Shown here in pieces: positions 9,529-21,811 of a stretch of DNA of 64,000 nt. The notes beneath the pieces were generated by a model. That model was not told the DNA's origin, made no database searches, and was given only the letters and a program-made list of their open reading frames with translations. Both the position numbers and the translations under genes were made by a program. Origin of the DNA: Fibrobacterota bacterium (GTDB lineage Bacteria; Fibrobacterota; Fibrobacteria; UBA5070); assembly GCA_029557215.1 (NCBI GenBank), contig JAKPQQ010000064.1:1-64000 (forward strand), in the 5' to 3' direction. How positions within the stretch are numbered: the first letter of the stretch is position 1; every line of letters begins with the position of its first letter.

Positions 9529-10397
9529 GAAAGGCGCTCCGCGGCGTCGACGGTGTTGGACAGGAGCAGAGCGATGGTCATCAGGCCCACGCCGCCGGGG
9601 ACCGGAGTCACGGCCGACGCGACCTGGGTCGCGGCTTCGTACTCCACGTCGCCCACCACGCGATAGCCCTTGGGCGAAGAAGCGTCTTCGACACGGTTGA
9701 TGCCCACGTCGATCACCACGGCCCCGGGCTTGAGCCACGATGCCTTGACGAATTCGGCTTTGCCGATCGCCGCGACCACGATGTCGGCTTCGCGCACCAC
9801 GGCCGGGAGATCGGGGGTGCGCGAATGCGCCACCGTGACCGTGGCGTCGCCGAACGCGCCCTTGTGCAAAAGGAGCGAGGCCATGGGGCGGCCCACGATG
9901 TCGGAGCGGCCGATCACCACGGCGCGCTTGCCGGCGGTGGGCAGGTCGTAGTGCTTCAGGAGCTGGATCACGCCCCACGGTGTGCAGGGACGGTGCCCGG
10001 GGCGGTCCAGCGAAAGCAGACCGACGTTGGTGGGGTGGAACCCGTCCACGTCCTTGGCGGGGTCGATGCAATCCACCACCTTCGCCTCGTCCAACCCTTT
10101 GGGCAGAGGCGACTGCACCAGGATGCCATGAACGGAAGGATCGGCGGACAATTTCCGGATATGGGCTTCCAGGTCGGCCTGGGTGGTGGCGGCCGGCAGG
10201 CGGAAGGTGCGGGCTTCGATGCCCAGCTCCTTGGCAGCCTTGTCCTTGGAGTTCACGTAGATCTGGCTCGATGGATCTTCGCCCACCAGCGTGACGGAGA
10301 GGCACGGCGTGATGCCGCGGGCCTTGAGAGCCTGCACGCGGGGCGCGAGCCCTGCGCGAATCGCTTCGGCGACGGATTTCCCTTCCAGTCGGATCAT
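9525..10397 (-). CDS. folD: Methylenetetrahydrofolate dehydrogenase/cyclohydrolase
   Basis: FolD interconverts 5,10-methylene-, methenyl- and formyl-tetrahydrofolate using NADP. The 290-residue protein has the substrate site stretch YVNSKDKAAKELGI with its conserved lysine, the HGILVQSPLPKG motif, the NADP-binding GRSDIVGRPMA and the C-terminal PVPGGVGLMT signature. It starts at ATG 10397, one base after the zapA stop, and its stop overlaps the inferred CTG start of xseA. Confidence 0.97.
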   Translation of the reverse strand: MIRLEGKSVAEAIRAGLAPRVQALKARGITPCLSVTLVGEDPSSQIYVNSKDKAAKELGIEARTFRLPAATTQADLEAHIRKLSADPSVHGILVQSPLPKGLDEAKVVDCIDPAKDVDGFHPTNVGLLSLDRPGHRPCTPWGVIQLLKHYDLPTAGKRAVVIGRSDIVGRPMASLLLHKGAFGDATVTVAHSRTPDLPAVVREADIVVAAIGKAEFVKASWLKPGAVVIDVGINRVEDASSPKGYRVVGDVEYEAATQVASAVTPVPGGVGLMTIALLLSNTVDAAERLS

Positions 10398-10398
10398 C

Positions 10399-10707
10399 TC
10401 AAACCTCCGGTAGCCGCTCGGCGAGCGACGATATCTTGCCGCGCAGGGTTTCCAGCTCCTCGCGCGCGGCTTCCAGTTCTTGTCGGGTTTCCATCAGGTC
10501 GCCGGCCACCTGCAGCGAGGCGAGCACGGCGATGCGGAAACGGTCGGTTTCGCCCAGCGCGGCGCGGGCCTGCTGGATCTTGTCGTCCACGTAGTGGGCG
10601 ACCTTCTCGATGGTCTCGGGCGAGGCGTCCGAACGCACGCTGAAGGTCTCGCCGCCGATGGCGACGCGACGGGCGTGGTCCAGGCGAAGCTCGGTCGCGC
10701 CGCTCAC
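10399..10707 (-). CDS. zapA: Cell division protein ZapA-like
   Basis: ZapA cross-links FtsZ protofilaments at midcell. This 102-residue protein has the small ZapA head (VAIGGETFSVRSDASPE, then a helix with VDDKIQQAR), a RIAVLASLQVAGDL segment, and a C-terminal coiled coil rich in Glu and Leu. Its ATG overlaps the stop of the upstream coiled-coil gene by four bases. Length and layout match the family; sequence conservation in ZapA is low, so assignment is good but not absolute. Confidence 0.8.
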   Translation of the reverse strand: MSGATELRLDHARRVAIGGETFSVRSDASPETIEKVAHYVDDKIQQARAALGETDRFRIAVLASLQVAGDLMETRQELEAAREELETLRGKISSLAERLPEV

Positions 10708-10976
10708 TCGGACTGGAGACGCTCGATGAGCGATTGCACCCGGCCGGTGGCGGCCTGGATGCGGGCTTCGCGTTCCTGGACTTCGGCGCGGGCGGCCTGG
10801 AGGTCGGCGCGAGCGGCATCCGCCTCGGCGCGAGCCTGCTCCAGTTCCAGCTCGAGTTCCTGGTTCTTGGCGCCGCCTTCGGCCTGGAGTCGTTCGACTT
10901 CTGCCTTCAGGCGGTTGCGGTCGGCGACCAGCGCGTCGATGCGCTGGGCGAGTTGTTCGAAGAGATCCTGGTCCAT
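10704..10976 (-). CDS. ZapB-like coiled-coil protein
   Basis: The product has 90 residues and is predicted to be nearly all coiled coil, with regular heptads from about residue 5 to the end and Ala/Glu/Arg-rich composition. There is no signal peptide or membrane helix. Small coiled-coil proteins next to zapA are usually ZapB-like division factors that bind ZapA; that role is inferred from position, since coiled coils carry little family signal. It overlaps zapA by four bases. Confidence 0.65.
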   Translation of the reverse strand: MDQDLFEQLAQRIDALVADRNRLKAEVERLQAEGGAKNQELELELEQARAEADAARADLQAARAEVQEREARIQAATGRVQSLIERLQSE

Positions 10977-11013
10977 ATGCGCGGGAAAGGTAAGTCCGCG
11001 CGGACGGGTTTTC

Positions 11014-11490
11014 TCAGTACGCGACCGATCCCGAGAACCAGAACGCCTTCGCCTGGATTTCGGTCTTGGCGCCGAAGGGACGGAAATCGGCCCCGTGGAT
11101 GGAAAGCCGCGAGCCCTTGGCGTGGTGCAAGGTCAGGATTCCGGCTTCGTCGTCGCCGGTTCCTTCGTAGTACAGACGGATCAGTTCGTCCTCGAATTCG
11201 GCGATGCACTTGGACGAGCCCGCCTTCTTGCCGTCCAGTTCGGTGCCGTGGGCGAATTCGCCGACCTCGTCCTCGTAGGTCATCAATTCCATCCAGTCGA
11301 TCGAATCGATGCGGTAGCCCTCGCCCCAGTCCAGGTGCAAGGTGAGATCGCAATCGGCCGACCCCAGGCGGCGCAGGACCTCCGGCCACGAGAACAGATG
11401 GATCACCCCCGCGGCCTCGTATTCCAGGCCGGCGGGCCCCAGGCGCAGCTCGAGGTCGGGAATGCTCTTGTTCTGGATCTTCTTGGCCAT
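11014..11490 (-). CDS. Hypothetical cytoplasmic protein
   Basis: I do not recognise this 158-residue protein. It opens MAKKIQNKS, has no signal peptide or membrane segment, is acidic, and contains alternating beta-like stretches such as DLTLHLDWGEGYRIDSIDW and a C-terminal FWFSGSVAY. I chose the ATG at 11490, with AAGGATGG upstream, over a longer frame to 11595. It lies between the redoxin lipoprotein gene and the zap genes on the same strand. Confidence 0.7.
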   Translation of the reverse strand: MAKKIQNKSIPDLELRLGPAGLEYEAAGVIHLFSWPEVLRRLGSADCDLTLHLDWGEGYRIDSIDWMELMTYEDEVGEFAHGTELDGKKAGSSKCIAEFEDELIRLYYEGTGDDEAGILTLHHAKGSRLSIHGADFRPFGAKTEIQAKAFWFSGSVAY

Positions 11491-11613
11491 CGGTCGTCCA
11501 TCCTTCGTTGAATCGGGGACAAAGATGCTTTGTTCCACCGCTTGCCGCCAACGAGCATCGAATGTCGGGACCGGGTTCCGATACCGCCCAACCATTTCCG
11601 GTTCGGGTGATGC

Positions 11614-12207
11614 TCAGGACGCGAGTTTGCAGCCGCGGACGGGGGATTCCTTGGGGGCGGGGACCGGTTTCCCGTGGACCACCGAATCCAGCGCGACGGA
11701 AAGATCCGGCTCGCCGAAGACGTCGTCGGCGTATTCCGCGGCGCCGCTCCAGCGGACGTTCCCCGAGGCGTCGACGACCGAGGCGTTGGGAACCCGCTTG
11801 ACGCCCCACTGCTTGGCGAGGATTCCGTTGGTGTCCAGCACCACCTGTCCGCGCAGTTTCTGTTCCTTGAGCCAGCCGCGCCACATCGGGCCGTCCATGT
11901 ACGATGGGTCGGTGGTCTTGCGCGAGGCCACGTACACGATCCAGACCTTGTTGGAATCCTCCATCCAACGGGATTCGAACATGCGCAGCGCGCCTTCCCA
12001 GGCCGAGGCGTCCTGGACGTCGGCGCAAGTGGGATCCAGCCAGACCAACGCACCGGCGCGGCCCTTGAGCGATTCGGAGGAGATCGTGCCTCCGTCGGTG
12101 GTGGGAAGCGTCCACGGGGCCATGACGAAATCGGTTTTCGCCACCTGCGACACGCCGGAGCATCCGGCCAAGGCGAGGGCGATCAGGGAAACGGGGAGGA
12201 TTCTCAT
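11614..12207 (-). CDS. Thioredoxin-fold lipoprotein
   Basis: The 197-residue protein starts with a lipoprotein signal (lipobox LALAGC at about residues 11-16) and continues with a redoxin-like fold: an APWTLPTTDGGTIS entry, a LVWLDPTCADV segment where AhpC/TSA and thioredoxin-like proteins place their reactive cysteine, then VWIVYVASRK and VKRVPNASVVDASGNV, resembling the cis-Pro loop. Only one cysteine is in the active-site region, so a CXXC is missing; another cysteine sits near the C-terminus (RGCKLAS). A periplasmic thiol or peroxide-linked function is plausible, not proven. Its ATG overlaps the xthA stop by four bases. Confidence 0.75.
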   Translation of the reverse strand: MRILPVSLIALALAGCSGVSQVAKTDFVMAPWTLPTTDGGTISSESLKGRAGALVWLDPTCADVQDASAWEGALRMFESRWMEDSNKVWIVYVASRKTTDPSYMDGPMWRGWLKEQKLRGQVVLDTNGILAKQWGVKRVPNASVVDASGNVRWSGAAEYADDVFGEPDLSVALDSVVHGKPVPAPKESPVRGCKLAS

Positions 12208-12977
12208 TTCAGCTCCAGTCCGATGGGGCAGTGGTCGGACCCCATTTGTTGTGGTTCGTGCCAGCATCGCTTGACGCGGGGCCAGAGGTTTTCCGACACC
12301 GCGGCGTAGTCGATCCGCCAGCCGTGGTTCTTGGCGCGCACCCCGGGCCGGTTGGACCACCAGGTGTATTGCGCGGGGACGCCCGGATGGAACCTGCGGA
12401 AGCAGTCGGCGAACCCGGCATCGAAATACGATCCCAGCTTTTCGCGCTCCACCGGACGGAATCCGACGCTGTCCTTGTTGCCCACCGGGTCGGCGATGTC
12501 GATGGCCTGGTGGCAGATGTTGTAGTCGCCCAGAAAGGCGACATCGAAGCCCTGGGAAGCCCAGTCCGAATGGATCCGACGGACCCTGTCGTAGAATTCC
12601 AGCTTGTCCCGGAACGCGTCGTCGGATTTGCCGCCGTTGAACACGTACGACCCGAAGATCTTGAGGTTCCCGATCGTCAGGACCAGGACTCGCCCCTCCC
12701 GATCGGCCACGTCCCACCCCATGCCCTTTTGCGCTTCGTACGGGCCCAGCGAGTCGCGCACCCAGGCGGCGACTCCGGAGTACCCTTTTTTGGAGTTGGC
12801 GGGAAAGAAAACGGAGCTGTATCCCAGGGTGGAGACCAGGTCGGGATCGAGCTGCTCGGGCTCGGCCCGCAGCTCCTGGATCAGCACGACATCGGCGTCC
12901 GACCGGGCGAACCAGTCTCGAAAATGGGTCTTGGCGCAGGCACGCAGACCGTTGACGTTCCAGGAAACGATTTTCAC
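12204..12977 (-). CDS. xthA: Exodeoxyribonuclease III / AP endonuclease
   Basis: This 257-residue protein is an ExoIII-family AP endonuclease for base-excision repair. It shows VSWNVNGLRA at the N-terminus, VVLIQELRAE carrying the catalytic glutamate, LGDYNICH, YTWWSNRPG, RIDY and the C-terminal GSDHCPIGLEL with the catalytic histidine. The start is a GTG at 12977: the motif-bearing N-terminus begins two residues later, and no nearby ATG fits. It heads a minus-strand run that continues into the redoxin lipoprotein through an ATGA overlap. Confidence 0.94.
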   Translation of the reverse strand: MKIVSWNVNGLRACAKTHFRDWFARSDADVVLIQELRAEPEQLDPDLVSTLGYSSVFFPANSKKGYSGVAAWVRDSLGPYEAQKGMGWDVADREGRVLVLTIGNLKIFGSYVFNGGKSDDAFRDKLEFYDRVRRIHSDWASQGFDVAFLGDYNICHQAIDIADPVGNKDSVGFRPVEREKLGSYFDAGFADCFRRFHPGVPAQYTWWSNRPGVRAKNHGWRIDYAAVSENLWPRVKRCWHEPQQMGSDHCPIGLELK

Positions 12978-13035
12978 GGACGGAAAGATACCTGTTCGGA
13001 AAGCGGAGAACGATCCCCTGCAAACCGGTTTCAGG

Positions 13036-13044
13036 TGGTATACT
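13036..13044 (+). promoter_or_regulatory. Extended -10 promoter for the 13078 lipoprotein
   Basis: TGGTATACT matches an extended -10 element (TG, one base, then TATACT). No good -35 hexamer lies at normal spacing, as is common for extended -10 promoters. It is 34 bases before the start codon, and a GGGAG ribosome site lies in between. Confidence 0.5.
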
Positions 13045-13077
13045 GAGGGCTGAACCCAGAAAGGGAGTGTCGCACCC

Positions 13078-13758
13078 ATGCGTCGAATTCCGTCCACTCT
13101 GCTTGCTTTTGCCGCCATTTCGGCCCTGGCCACCGGTTGCTCCCGGTCGCCTGCCGAATCCTTCAATACCATCGGATTCCGCGGGATGCGGGTGGTGTTC
13201 GTGTCGGATTCAGCCGACGTGATCATCAAGGATCTGTCCGAGCGGGTGCAGAAGGTGTCTGCCATGCCGCGCTCGAGCGCGCCCGAAGTCGCCATCCGCC
13301 AGATGGTGGGCAACGCCCTCTACACCTGGGGCGACGGCTGCGGGAGCCAGTACATCCCCAAGCGCGTCACCTGGGACCCCCGCATGGGCCTGGCGCACGC
13401 CACCGACGGTTGGAACGTGGGCGATGCGGCCGTGCTGCGCAGCTACACCCGCACCACCAACACCGACTACATCGTGGTCCTGAACCGGGTCAACGTCCGC
13501 CGCGGCGACGTGGCCAAGGCCGGCGAAGGCGTGAAGTCCAAGCTGTCGTATTCCGACGTCGCCCTGGACATCTCCATCATCGACGCCAAGGCCGCCAAGC
13601 GCGTGTGGCGCTCGCCCGCACAGGCGCGCACCGAGGCCACCGACTCGCTGGAAACGATGGTCCCGCAGGCCTTGGATCTGGCTGTGGACAATTTCTTCGT
13701 GTCGCTCCCCGAAGTCCGCCGCTGGGGCTGCCGCACCGTGGGCGATCGGTTCCAGTAA
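13078..13758 (+). CDS. Lipoprotein of unknown function
   Basis: The 226-residue protein has a clear lipoprotein signal with lipobox LATGC at about residues 17-21. The mature part has paired cysteines (GDGCGSQ and RRWGCRTV) and alternating beta-strand and helix character; the segment VALDISIIDAKAAKRVW resembles proteins that compute or bind an outer-membrane partner, but I recognise no family. It has its own extended -10 promoter and a strong terminator, so it is probably monocistronic. Confidence 0.8.
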   Translation: MRRIPSTLLAFAAISALATGCSRSPAESFNTIGFRGMRVVFVSDSADVIIKDLSERVQKVSAMPRSSAPEVAIRQMVGNALYTWGDGCGSQYIPKRVTWDPRMGLAHATDGWNVGDAAVLRSYTRTTNTDYIVVLNRVNVRRGDVAKAGEGVKSKLSYSDVALDISIIDAKAAKRVWRSPAQARTEATDSLETMVPQALDLAVDNFFVSLPEVRRWGCRTVGDRFQ

Positions 13759-13790
13759 GGCCCGTTCCGCTCCAAAACGAACGAGAAGAA

Positions 13791-13824
13791 AACGCCTCTC
13801 CGGAATCGCCGGGAGGCGTTTTTT
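13791..13824 (+). terminator. Rho-independent terminator after the 13078 lipoprotein
   Basis: AACGCCTC...CCGG pairs with CCGGGAGGCGTT around a short AATCG loop, with one bulged base, and is followed by a run of six T. It lies 33 bases behind the stop codon. Confidence 0.88.
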
Positions 13825-13980
13825 GTTCTTGACGGATCCTGTCGGCAATCCCGAGTGCTGGCGATGGATCCTTCCGGGTGCGCTTGGTGGGAATCGGAAT
13901 GGTAGGATCTCGTCTTGTCCGCCCATGCATGCGGCGGGCGCGTCCTGCCCATCCAATTCCAGATCCACCCGGAGGCATCG

Positions 13981-14367
13981 ATGATCCAGCACGACGATCC
14001 GCGGTTCGCCCGTTTCCGCAAGGGCCGGGAATCGAACCTGGTGAACGCGTTCTTCGCGCTGTCGCTTCCCGTCGAGGTGTTCGCGCTCCTGGCGGCGTCG
14101 GGATTCCTGGAGGGCGTCGATCTCCTCGCGAACAACTACTGCCGAATCGTCCTGCATCTCGGGATTCCGCTCGTCGCCGCGGCTTGGCTGTGGGCCGGTT
14201 CGATCCGTCTTCGGGTCTCGCGGATGGCCGGGAACTTCATGGCGCTGGCCTTGTTCCTCCTGGTTTTGCACGAGGGGTGGCGTCTATATGGAGAACGGCA
14301 TCCGGGGCGCACTCCCCTGGCCTTGGCGGCCGAGGATTCCGCCATGGAGGGGGCGCCGCGTCGTTAG
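13981..14367 (+). CDS. Small inner-membrane protein, unknown
   Basis: The 128-residue protein has three predicted membrane helices (about residues 22-43, 57-76 and 83-100), a charged N-terminus and a short polar C-terminus. I do not recognise a family. The ATG at 13981 has a GGAGG ribosome site seven bases upstream, which supports this start over one further left. It stands between the terminator at 13791 and the FISUMP gene. Confidence 0.72.
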   Translation: MIQHDDPRFARFRKGRESNLVNAFFALSLPVEVFALLAASGFLEGVDLLANNYCRIVLHLGIPLVAAAWLWAGSIRLRVSRMAGNFMALALFLLVLHEGWRLYGERHPGRTPLALAAEDSAMEGAPRR

Positions 14368-14488
14368 CGGTTCCCGGGCATGCCTCCCGATGTTCGGGAA
14401 AGTTTGATCCTCGCGGACGCGGAACGCGACCTATCCAAGGTCGATGGGGTATGTTTGGGCTTCCGATGGCAAAGAGGGGTAATGTCCT

Positions 14489-15316
14489 GTGTGGCGATTC
14501 GTTCGGGTTTCCGTTGAGTTCTTGGCCGCCTCGATCGCGTTGGCGGCCTGTGCCGCCCAGGTTCCGGTCGTGGAAGACGCTTTGCCCGCGCCCCCGGCGG
14601 TGGTGACCGATTCGCTGGGCTGGAACGTGGCGGTCGAGTACGATACCTTCGTCGATGCGCGCGACGGCCAGGTCTACCGGACCATCATGATCGGTCCGCA
14701 GCGATGGCTGGCCCAGAACCTCAACTTCGCCGCCGACAGTTCATGGTGCTACGAGCGGCGTTCGGCCAACTGCGCCAAGTACGGGCGGTTGTACCAGTGG
14801 AAGGCCGCCTCGACGGCCTGTCCCGAGGGCTGGCATCTTCCCACCGGATTCGAATGGGCCACGATCCTGGGGCGCCTGGATTCCACGCGGCTCATGGCCA
14901 AGCTGATTTCCGCCAAGGACTGGGAGATCGGCGACACGACCAAGGTGGGCATGAAGGCGACGCTGTCCAGATGGATCAAGCCCATCCCGCCGCGGTACGT
15001 GCGGAAAGTGGAACACGTCGAACCGGCGTGGGTCGCCAGCGACACCCTCGGGTTCCGGGCGCTGCCGGCCGGGATCCGCAGCAAAGGCACCGGCGAATCG
15101 GCCGAAGCGTTGACCCTGATGCTCACCCAGAACTCGCAGACCCGCACCTACGGGGTCGAATTCGGCCTGATGGGGAGGTTCGCCTACTTCTGGTCCATGA
15201 CGGATTTCGACGGGTTCTACACCTGGGGTCCCGACCGCCGCTACGTCCTGTCGGTGATGTCGCGTTCCTACAATTTCGAGAAGTACGGGTTCAGCGTGAG
15301 GTGCGTGGAGGACTGA
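14489..15316 (+). CDS. FISUMP-domain lipoprotein
   Basis: This 275-residue protein carries the Fibrobacter succinogenes major paralogous domain. The telling pattern is DARDGQVYRTIMIGPQRW, LAQNLNF, a CYE...C pair, YGRLYQWKAA, then ACPEGWHLPTGFEW and a C-terminal GFSVRCVED. The start is a GTG at 14489, followed by a lipoprotein signal with lipobox-like ALAAC near residue 20. FISUMP proteins are surface-linked and of unclear function, and are expanded in Fibrobacter genomes. The gene ends in a hairpin shared with the convergent kinase gene. Confidence 0.9.
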   Translation: MWRFVRVSVEFLAASIALAACAAQVPVVEDALPAPPAVVTDSLGWNVAVEYDTFVDARDGQVYRTIMIGPQRWLAQNLNFAADSSWCYERRSANCAKYGRLYQWKAASTACPEGWHLPTGFEWATILGRLDSTRLMAKLISAKDWEIGDTTKVGMKATLSRWIKPIPPRYVRKVEHVEPAWVASDTLGFRALPAGIRSKGTGESAEALTLMLTQNSQTRTYGVEFGLMGRFAYFWSMTDFDGFYTWGPDRRYVLSVMSRSYNFEKYGFSVRCVED

Positions 15317-15329
15317 GCGGGCGGCGGCC

Positions 15330-18908
<3,579 letters not shown>

Positions 18909-18953
18909 CCATCATCCCATAAATCGGACCCATCGGGGAATATCGGGACATCG

Positions 18954-18990
18954 CAAAAAGCCCCCTTCGGCGGACTGGGCCGAAGAGGGA
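18954..18990 (-). terminator. Rho-independent terminator of cysK
   Basis: Read on the minus strand, CCCTCTTCGGC pairs with GCCGAAGGGGG (one G-U pair) and is followed by CTTTTT. It separates cysK from the kinase gene downstream. Confidence 0.8.
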
Positions 18991-19021
18991 AATGGCAGAA
19001 TCCTGGAATCCGCGGAGGCGC

Positions 19022-20011
19022 CTACAGGATCGAGCCGGCTCCTGCGGTCTCGATGCCTTCGAACGCGCCTTCGAACAGGGGGCCGCTCAGGTAGCGCTCG
19101 CCGGCGTCGGGAAGGATCACCACGATGGTCTTGCCCGCGTTTTCGGGGAGCGCCGCGAGCTTGGCCGCGACGAACGCCGCCGCTCCGCAGGAAATCCCGG
19201 AGAGGATCCCTTCTTCCGCGGTCAGGCGGCGCGAGAATTCGATCGCTTCGGCGGACGTCGCGGTCTCCACGCGGTCGATCACCGAGACGTCCAGCGTCTT
19301 GGGGATGAATCCGGCTCCGATCCCTTGGATCTTGTGGGGGCCCGGCTTGATGGGTTGCCCTGCCAGATGCTGGGAGATGACCGGGCTTTCGGCGGGTTCC
19401 ACGGCCACGGACAAAATCTGCTTGCCTTTGGTCCGCTTGAAGTACCTGGAAATGCCGGTGATCGTCCCACCGGTGCCCACTCCCGACACCAGGATGTCCA
19501 CGTCGCCGTCGGTGTCGTTCCAGATCTCGGGCCCGGTGGTCCGTTCGTGGATCTCGGGGTTGGCCGGGTTCTCGAACTGCTGCGGAATGAAGTACCGGGC
19601 CTTGTCGGAAGCCGCGATCTCCTCGGCCTTTTCGATGGCGCCTTTCATCCCCTTGGCGCCTTCGGTCAGGACGATGCGCGCCCCCAGGGCCTTGAGGACC
19701 TTGCGACGCTCGACGCTCATGGTTTCGGGCATCACGATGGTGATGGGGTAGCCGCGCGACGCCGCCACGAAGGCCAGCGCGATGCCGGTGTTGCCCGAGG
19801 TGGGCTCCACGATCTCCATGCCGGGCTTGAGCGCTCCGCGCTTTTCCGCGTCCCACACCAGGTTGGCACCCACGCGGCACTTGACGGAATAGGCTGGATT
19901 CCGTCCTTCGATCTTGGCCAGGACGCGGGCGCTGTTGGGGGCGACCACGCGGTTCAGGCGCACGAGTGGGGTGTGGCCGATGGCCAGGCTGTTGTCTTCG
20001 TAGATCGGCAT
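19022..20011 (-). CDS. cysK: Cysteine synthase A (O-acetylserine sulfhydrylase)
   Basis: CysK makes cysteine from O-acetylserine and sulfide with PLP. The 329-residue protein has the cofactor lysine at residue 44 in NPAYSVKCR, the substrate loop [11 protein letters not shown], the phosphate-binding [10 protein letters not shown] and the C-terminal SGISCGAA. The ATG at 20011 is preferred to an ATG four codons upstream because GAGGTG lies at good spacing and the protein then starts at the usual place. It has a clear promoter and an operator-like palindrome upstream, and its own terminator. Confidence 0.96.
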   Translation of the reverse strand: MPIYEDNSLAIGHTPLVRLNRVVAPNSARVLAKIEGRNPAYSVKCRVGANLVWDAEKRGALKPGMEIVEPTSGNTGIALAFVAASRGYPITIVMPETMSVERRKVLKALGARIVLTEGAKGMKGAIEKAEEIAASDKARYFIPQQFENPANPEIHERTTGPEIWNDTDGDVDILVSGVGTGGTITGISRYFKRTKGKQILSVAVEPAESPVISQHLAGQPIKPGPHKIQGIGAGFIPKTLDVSVIDRVETATSAEAIEFSRRLTAEEGILSGISCGAAAFVAAKLAALPENAGKTIVVILPDAGERYLSGPLFEGAFEGIETAGAGSIL

Positions 20012-20034
20012 GGAGCACCTCAAGTGTGAAGCTG

Positions 20035-20054
20035 ATCAATCAGATATGATTGAT
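20035..20054. promoter_or_regulatory. Operator-like palindrome at the cysK start site
   Basis: Two perfect 8-base arms (ATCAATCA and TGATTGAT) flank a 4-base spacer. Relative to the promoter at 20061-20089 the palindrome begins about at the expected transcription start, where a bound repressor would block transcription. It is AT-rich in a GC-rich setting. The regulator is unknown; a cysteine- or sulfur-responsive factor is a guess. Confidence 0.55.
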
Positions 20055-20060
20055 AGGAAT

Positions 20061-20089
20061 AACATACCGGACCTTTTCGCAAATGTCAA
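20061..20089 (-). promoter_or_regulatory. Sigma-70-type promoter of cysK
   Basis: On the minus strand a perfect -35 TTGACA (20089-20084) is followed, after exactly 17 bases, by a -10 TATGTT (20066-20061). Transcription would start near 20054 and run into cysK, 43 bases ahead of its start codon. Confidence 0.75.
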
Positions 20090-20194
20090 GTGGCAAACGC
20101 CTGGCGGTTCCCAAAAACCATTTCCGGAGGGACCAAAACGGTGGAGTACGGAAAATTGCGAAGGTTCGGCTCACAAGGGCTACATTCCCCATCC

Positions 20195-20665
20195 GTGCAA
20201 CCAGATACCCGACGCATCCAGCTGTCCGAAGCCACGAGCGAACACCTTTTCGACAAGGCCTTGCGCTTGGCCGTGCATGCCCACGCGGGGCATGTGGATC
20301 GCGCCGGACGTCCCTACTTGCTGCACGTGCTGCAGGTGGCCGGTGGCTGCTCCGACGATCTCATGGCCGCGACCGTGGCCGCGTTGCACGACGTGGTGGA
20401 AGACTCAACGCTCACCTTGCGCGACCTCAAGGACCAGGGGTTCCCGCCGTTGGTGGTGGACGCCGTGGACGCCCTCACGCGCCGCGAAGGCGAATCCTAC
20501 GAAGACAGCATCGAGCGCGTGGCCAAGAACGGTCTGGCCGTGAAGGTCAAGCGTTCCGATCTCCAGAACAACCTGGACATCCGCCGCCTCACCCAGGTGA
20601 GTTCGGCGGACATCGGGCGCCTGGAACGCTACCGCAAGGCCTGGGAGCGCCTCGCGAGCGTCTAG
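20195..20665 (+). CDS. Small SpoT-like HD-domain hydrolase
   Basis: The protein is an HD-type phosphohydrolase of the RelA/SpoT hydrolase family. It shows the expected order of metal ligands: a histidine in RPYLLHVLQVA, the HD pair in ALHDVVEDSTLT, and the aspartate in VKVKRSDLQNN. No synthetase, TGS or ACT domain follows, so it resembles stand-alone small alarmone hydrolases that cut (p)ppGpp; other nucleotide substrates are possible. The GTG at 20195 gives 156 residues, the normal size; GTG 20141 or ATG 20090 would add an unconserved leader. It is divergent from cysK and ends three bases before the purK stop. Confidence 0.8.
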   Translation: MQPDTRRIQLSEATSEHLFDKALRLAVHAHAGHVDRAGRPYLLHVLQVAGGCSDDLMAATVAALHDVVEDSTLTLRDLKDQGFPPLVVDAVDALTRREGESYEDSIERVAKNGLAVKVKRSDLQNNLDIRRLTQVSSADIGRLERYRKAWERLASV

Positions 20666-20668
20666 CCG

Positions 20669-21811
20669 CTACCTCGCCACCAGGGCCGCGCGGGCTTCGC
20701 GCACCAGCCGTTCCGCTTCGGTCGGGGTTTGCGCCCACGACGTGAGGTGTCCCATCTTGCGGCCGGGTCGGGCGCTGGCCTTGCCGTACAGGTGCAGTCG
20801 CACCTCGGGGAAGTCGGCCAGTTTTTCCCACTGCGGTTCGCCGCCTTCCCACAGGTCGCCCAGCAGGTTCGCCATGGCGGAAGCGGTGTGGATGGATTCG
20901 TAGGGGACCACGGGCCAGCCCATGGCGCAGCGCACGTGCTGTTCGAACTGGCTGTTGAGCGCCGTGTCGATGGTCAGGTGGCCGGAATTGTGCGGGCGGG
21001 GCGCGATCTCGTTGACCAGCACTTCGCCGTCGGGCAGCACGAAGAACTCCACCGCCAGGTGGCCCACGTATTCCAGCTCCTCGGCGATGCGGGCGGTGCG
21101 GGCGCGCATCGCGCGGGCCGAAGCCTCCGACACGCGGGCCGGACAGATCGTGACATCCAGGATGTGGTCGGCGTGGGTGTTCTCGCAGACGGGGTAGGTC
21201 TCGCACCTGCCGTGCACGTCGCGCGCGGCCAGGACGGAACATTCCATCAGGAACGGGACCAGTCCTTCCATGACGCACGGCACCGAACCGAACTTCGCGA
21301 ACGCGGCTTCGGCTTCCGCCGCCGATCGCACCCGCGCCTGCCCCTTGCCGTCGTAGCCCGAACGCGCGGTCTTCAGGATGCCGTCGCCACCCAACTCGGC
21401 CAGGGTGTCGGAAGCCTCCCTTGCGGAGTGCACGGGCTTCCACGGAGCGGTGGCGATCCCGCAGGCGTTCACCAGCGTCTTTTCCAGGATGCGGTCCTGG
21501 CACGAGGCCAGCGCCTTGGCGCCCGGACGCATGGGAATCCCCCGCGCCGCGAAGGGTTCCAGCGAGGTGGCGGGGACGTTCTCGAACTCGAAGGTCACGG
21601 CGTCGCAGCTTTCGGCGAGCCTGAGCAGGGCGGCGGGGTCGTCGTAGGCGGCCACGATCGTGGTGTTGGCCACCTGGTGGGCGGGCGCGTCTTCCTGCGG
21701 ATCCAGCACGGCCACGCGGTAGCCGCGCGACTGGGCTGCCATGGCCATGTACCGGCCGAGTTGTCCGCCGCCCAGGATCCCGAGGGTCGAACCGGGCTTG
21801 AGCACGCTCAT
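20669..21811 (-). CDS. purK: N5-carboxyaminoimidazole ribonucleotide synthase
   Basis: PurK is the ATP-grasp enzyme that makes N5-CAIR from AIR and bicarbonate in purine synthesis. The 380-residue protein starts with [14 protein letters not shown], typical of PurK, then shows [22 protein letters not shown] (ATP-binding) and [14 protein letters not shown] near the metal site. The ATG at 21811 overlaps the purE stop in an ATGA junction, so PurE and PurK are made together. Confidence 0.96.
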   Translation of the reverse strand: MSVLKPGSTLGILGGGQLGRYMAMAAQSRGYRVAVLDPQEDAPAHQVANTTIVAAYDDPAALLRLAESCDAVTFEFENVPATSLEPFAARGIPMRPGAKALASCQDRILEKTLVNACGIATAPWKPVHSAREASDTLAELGGDGILKTARSGYDGKGQARVRSAAEAEAAFAKFGSVPCVMEGLVPFLMECSVLAARDVHGRCETYPVCENTHADHILDVTICPARVSEASARAMRARTARIAEELEYVGHLAVEFFVLPDGEVLVNEIAPRPHNSGHLTIDTALNSQFEQHVRCAMGWPVVPYESIHTASAMANLLGDLWEGGEPQWEKLADFPEVRLHLYGKASARPGRKMGHLTSWAQTPTEAERLVREARAALVAR

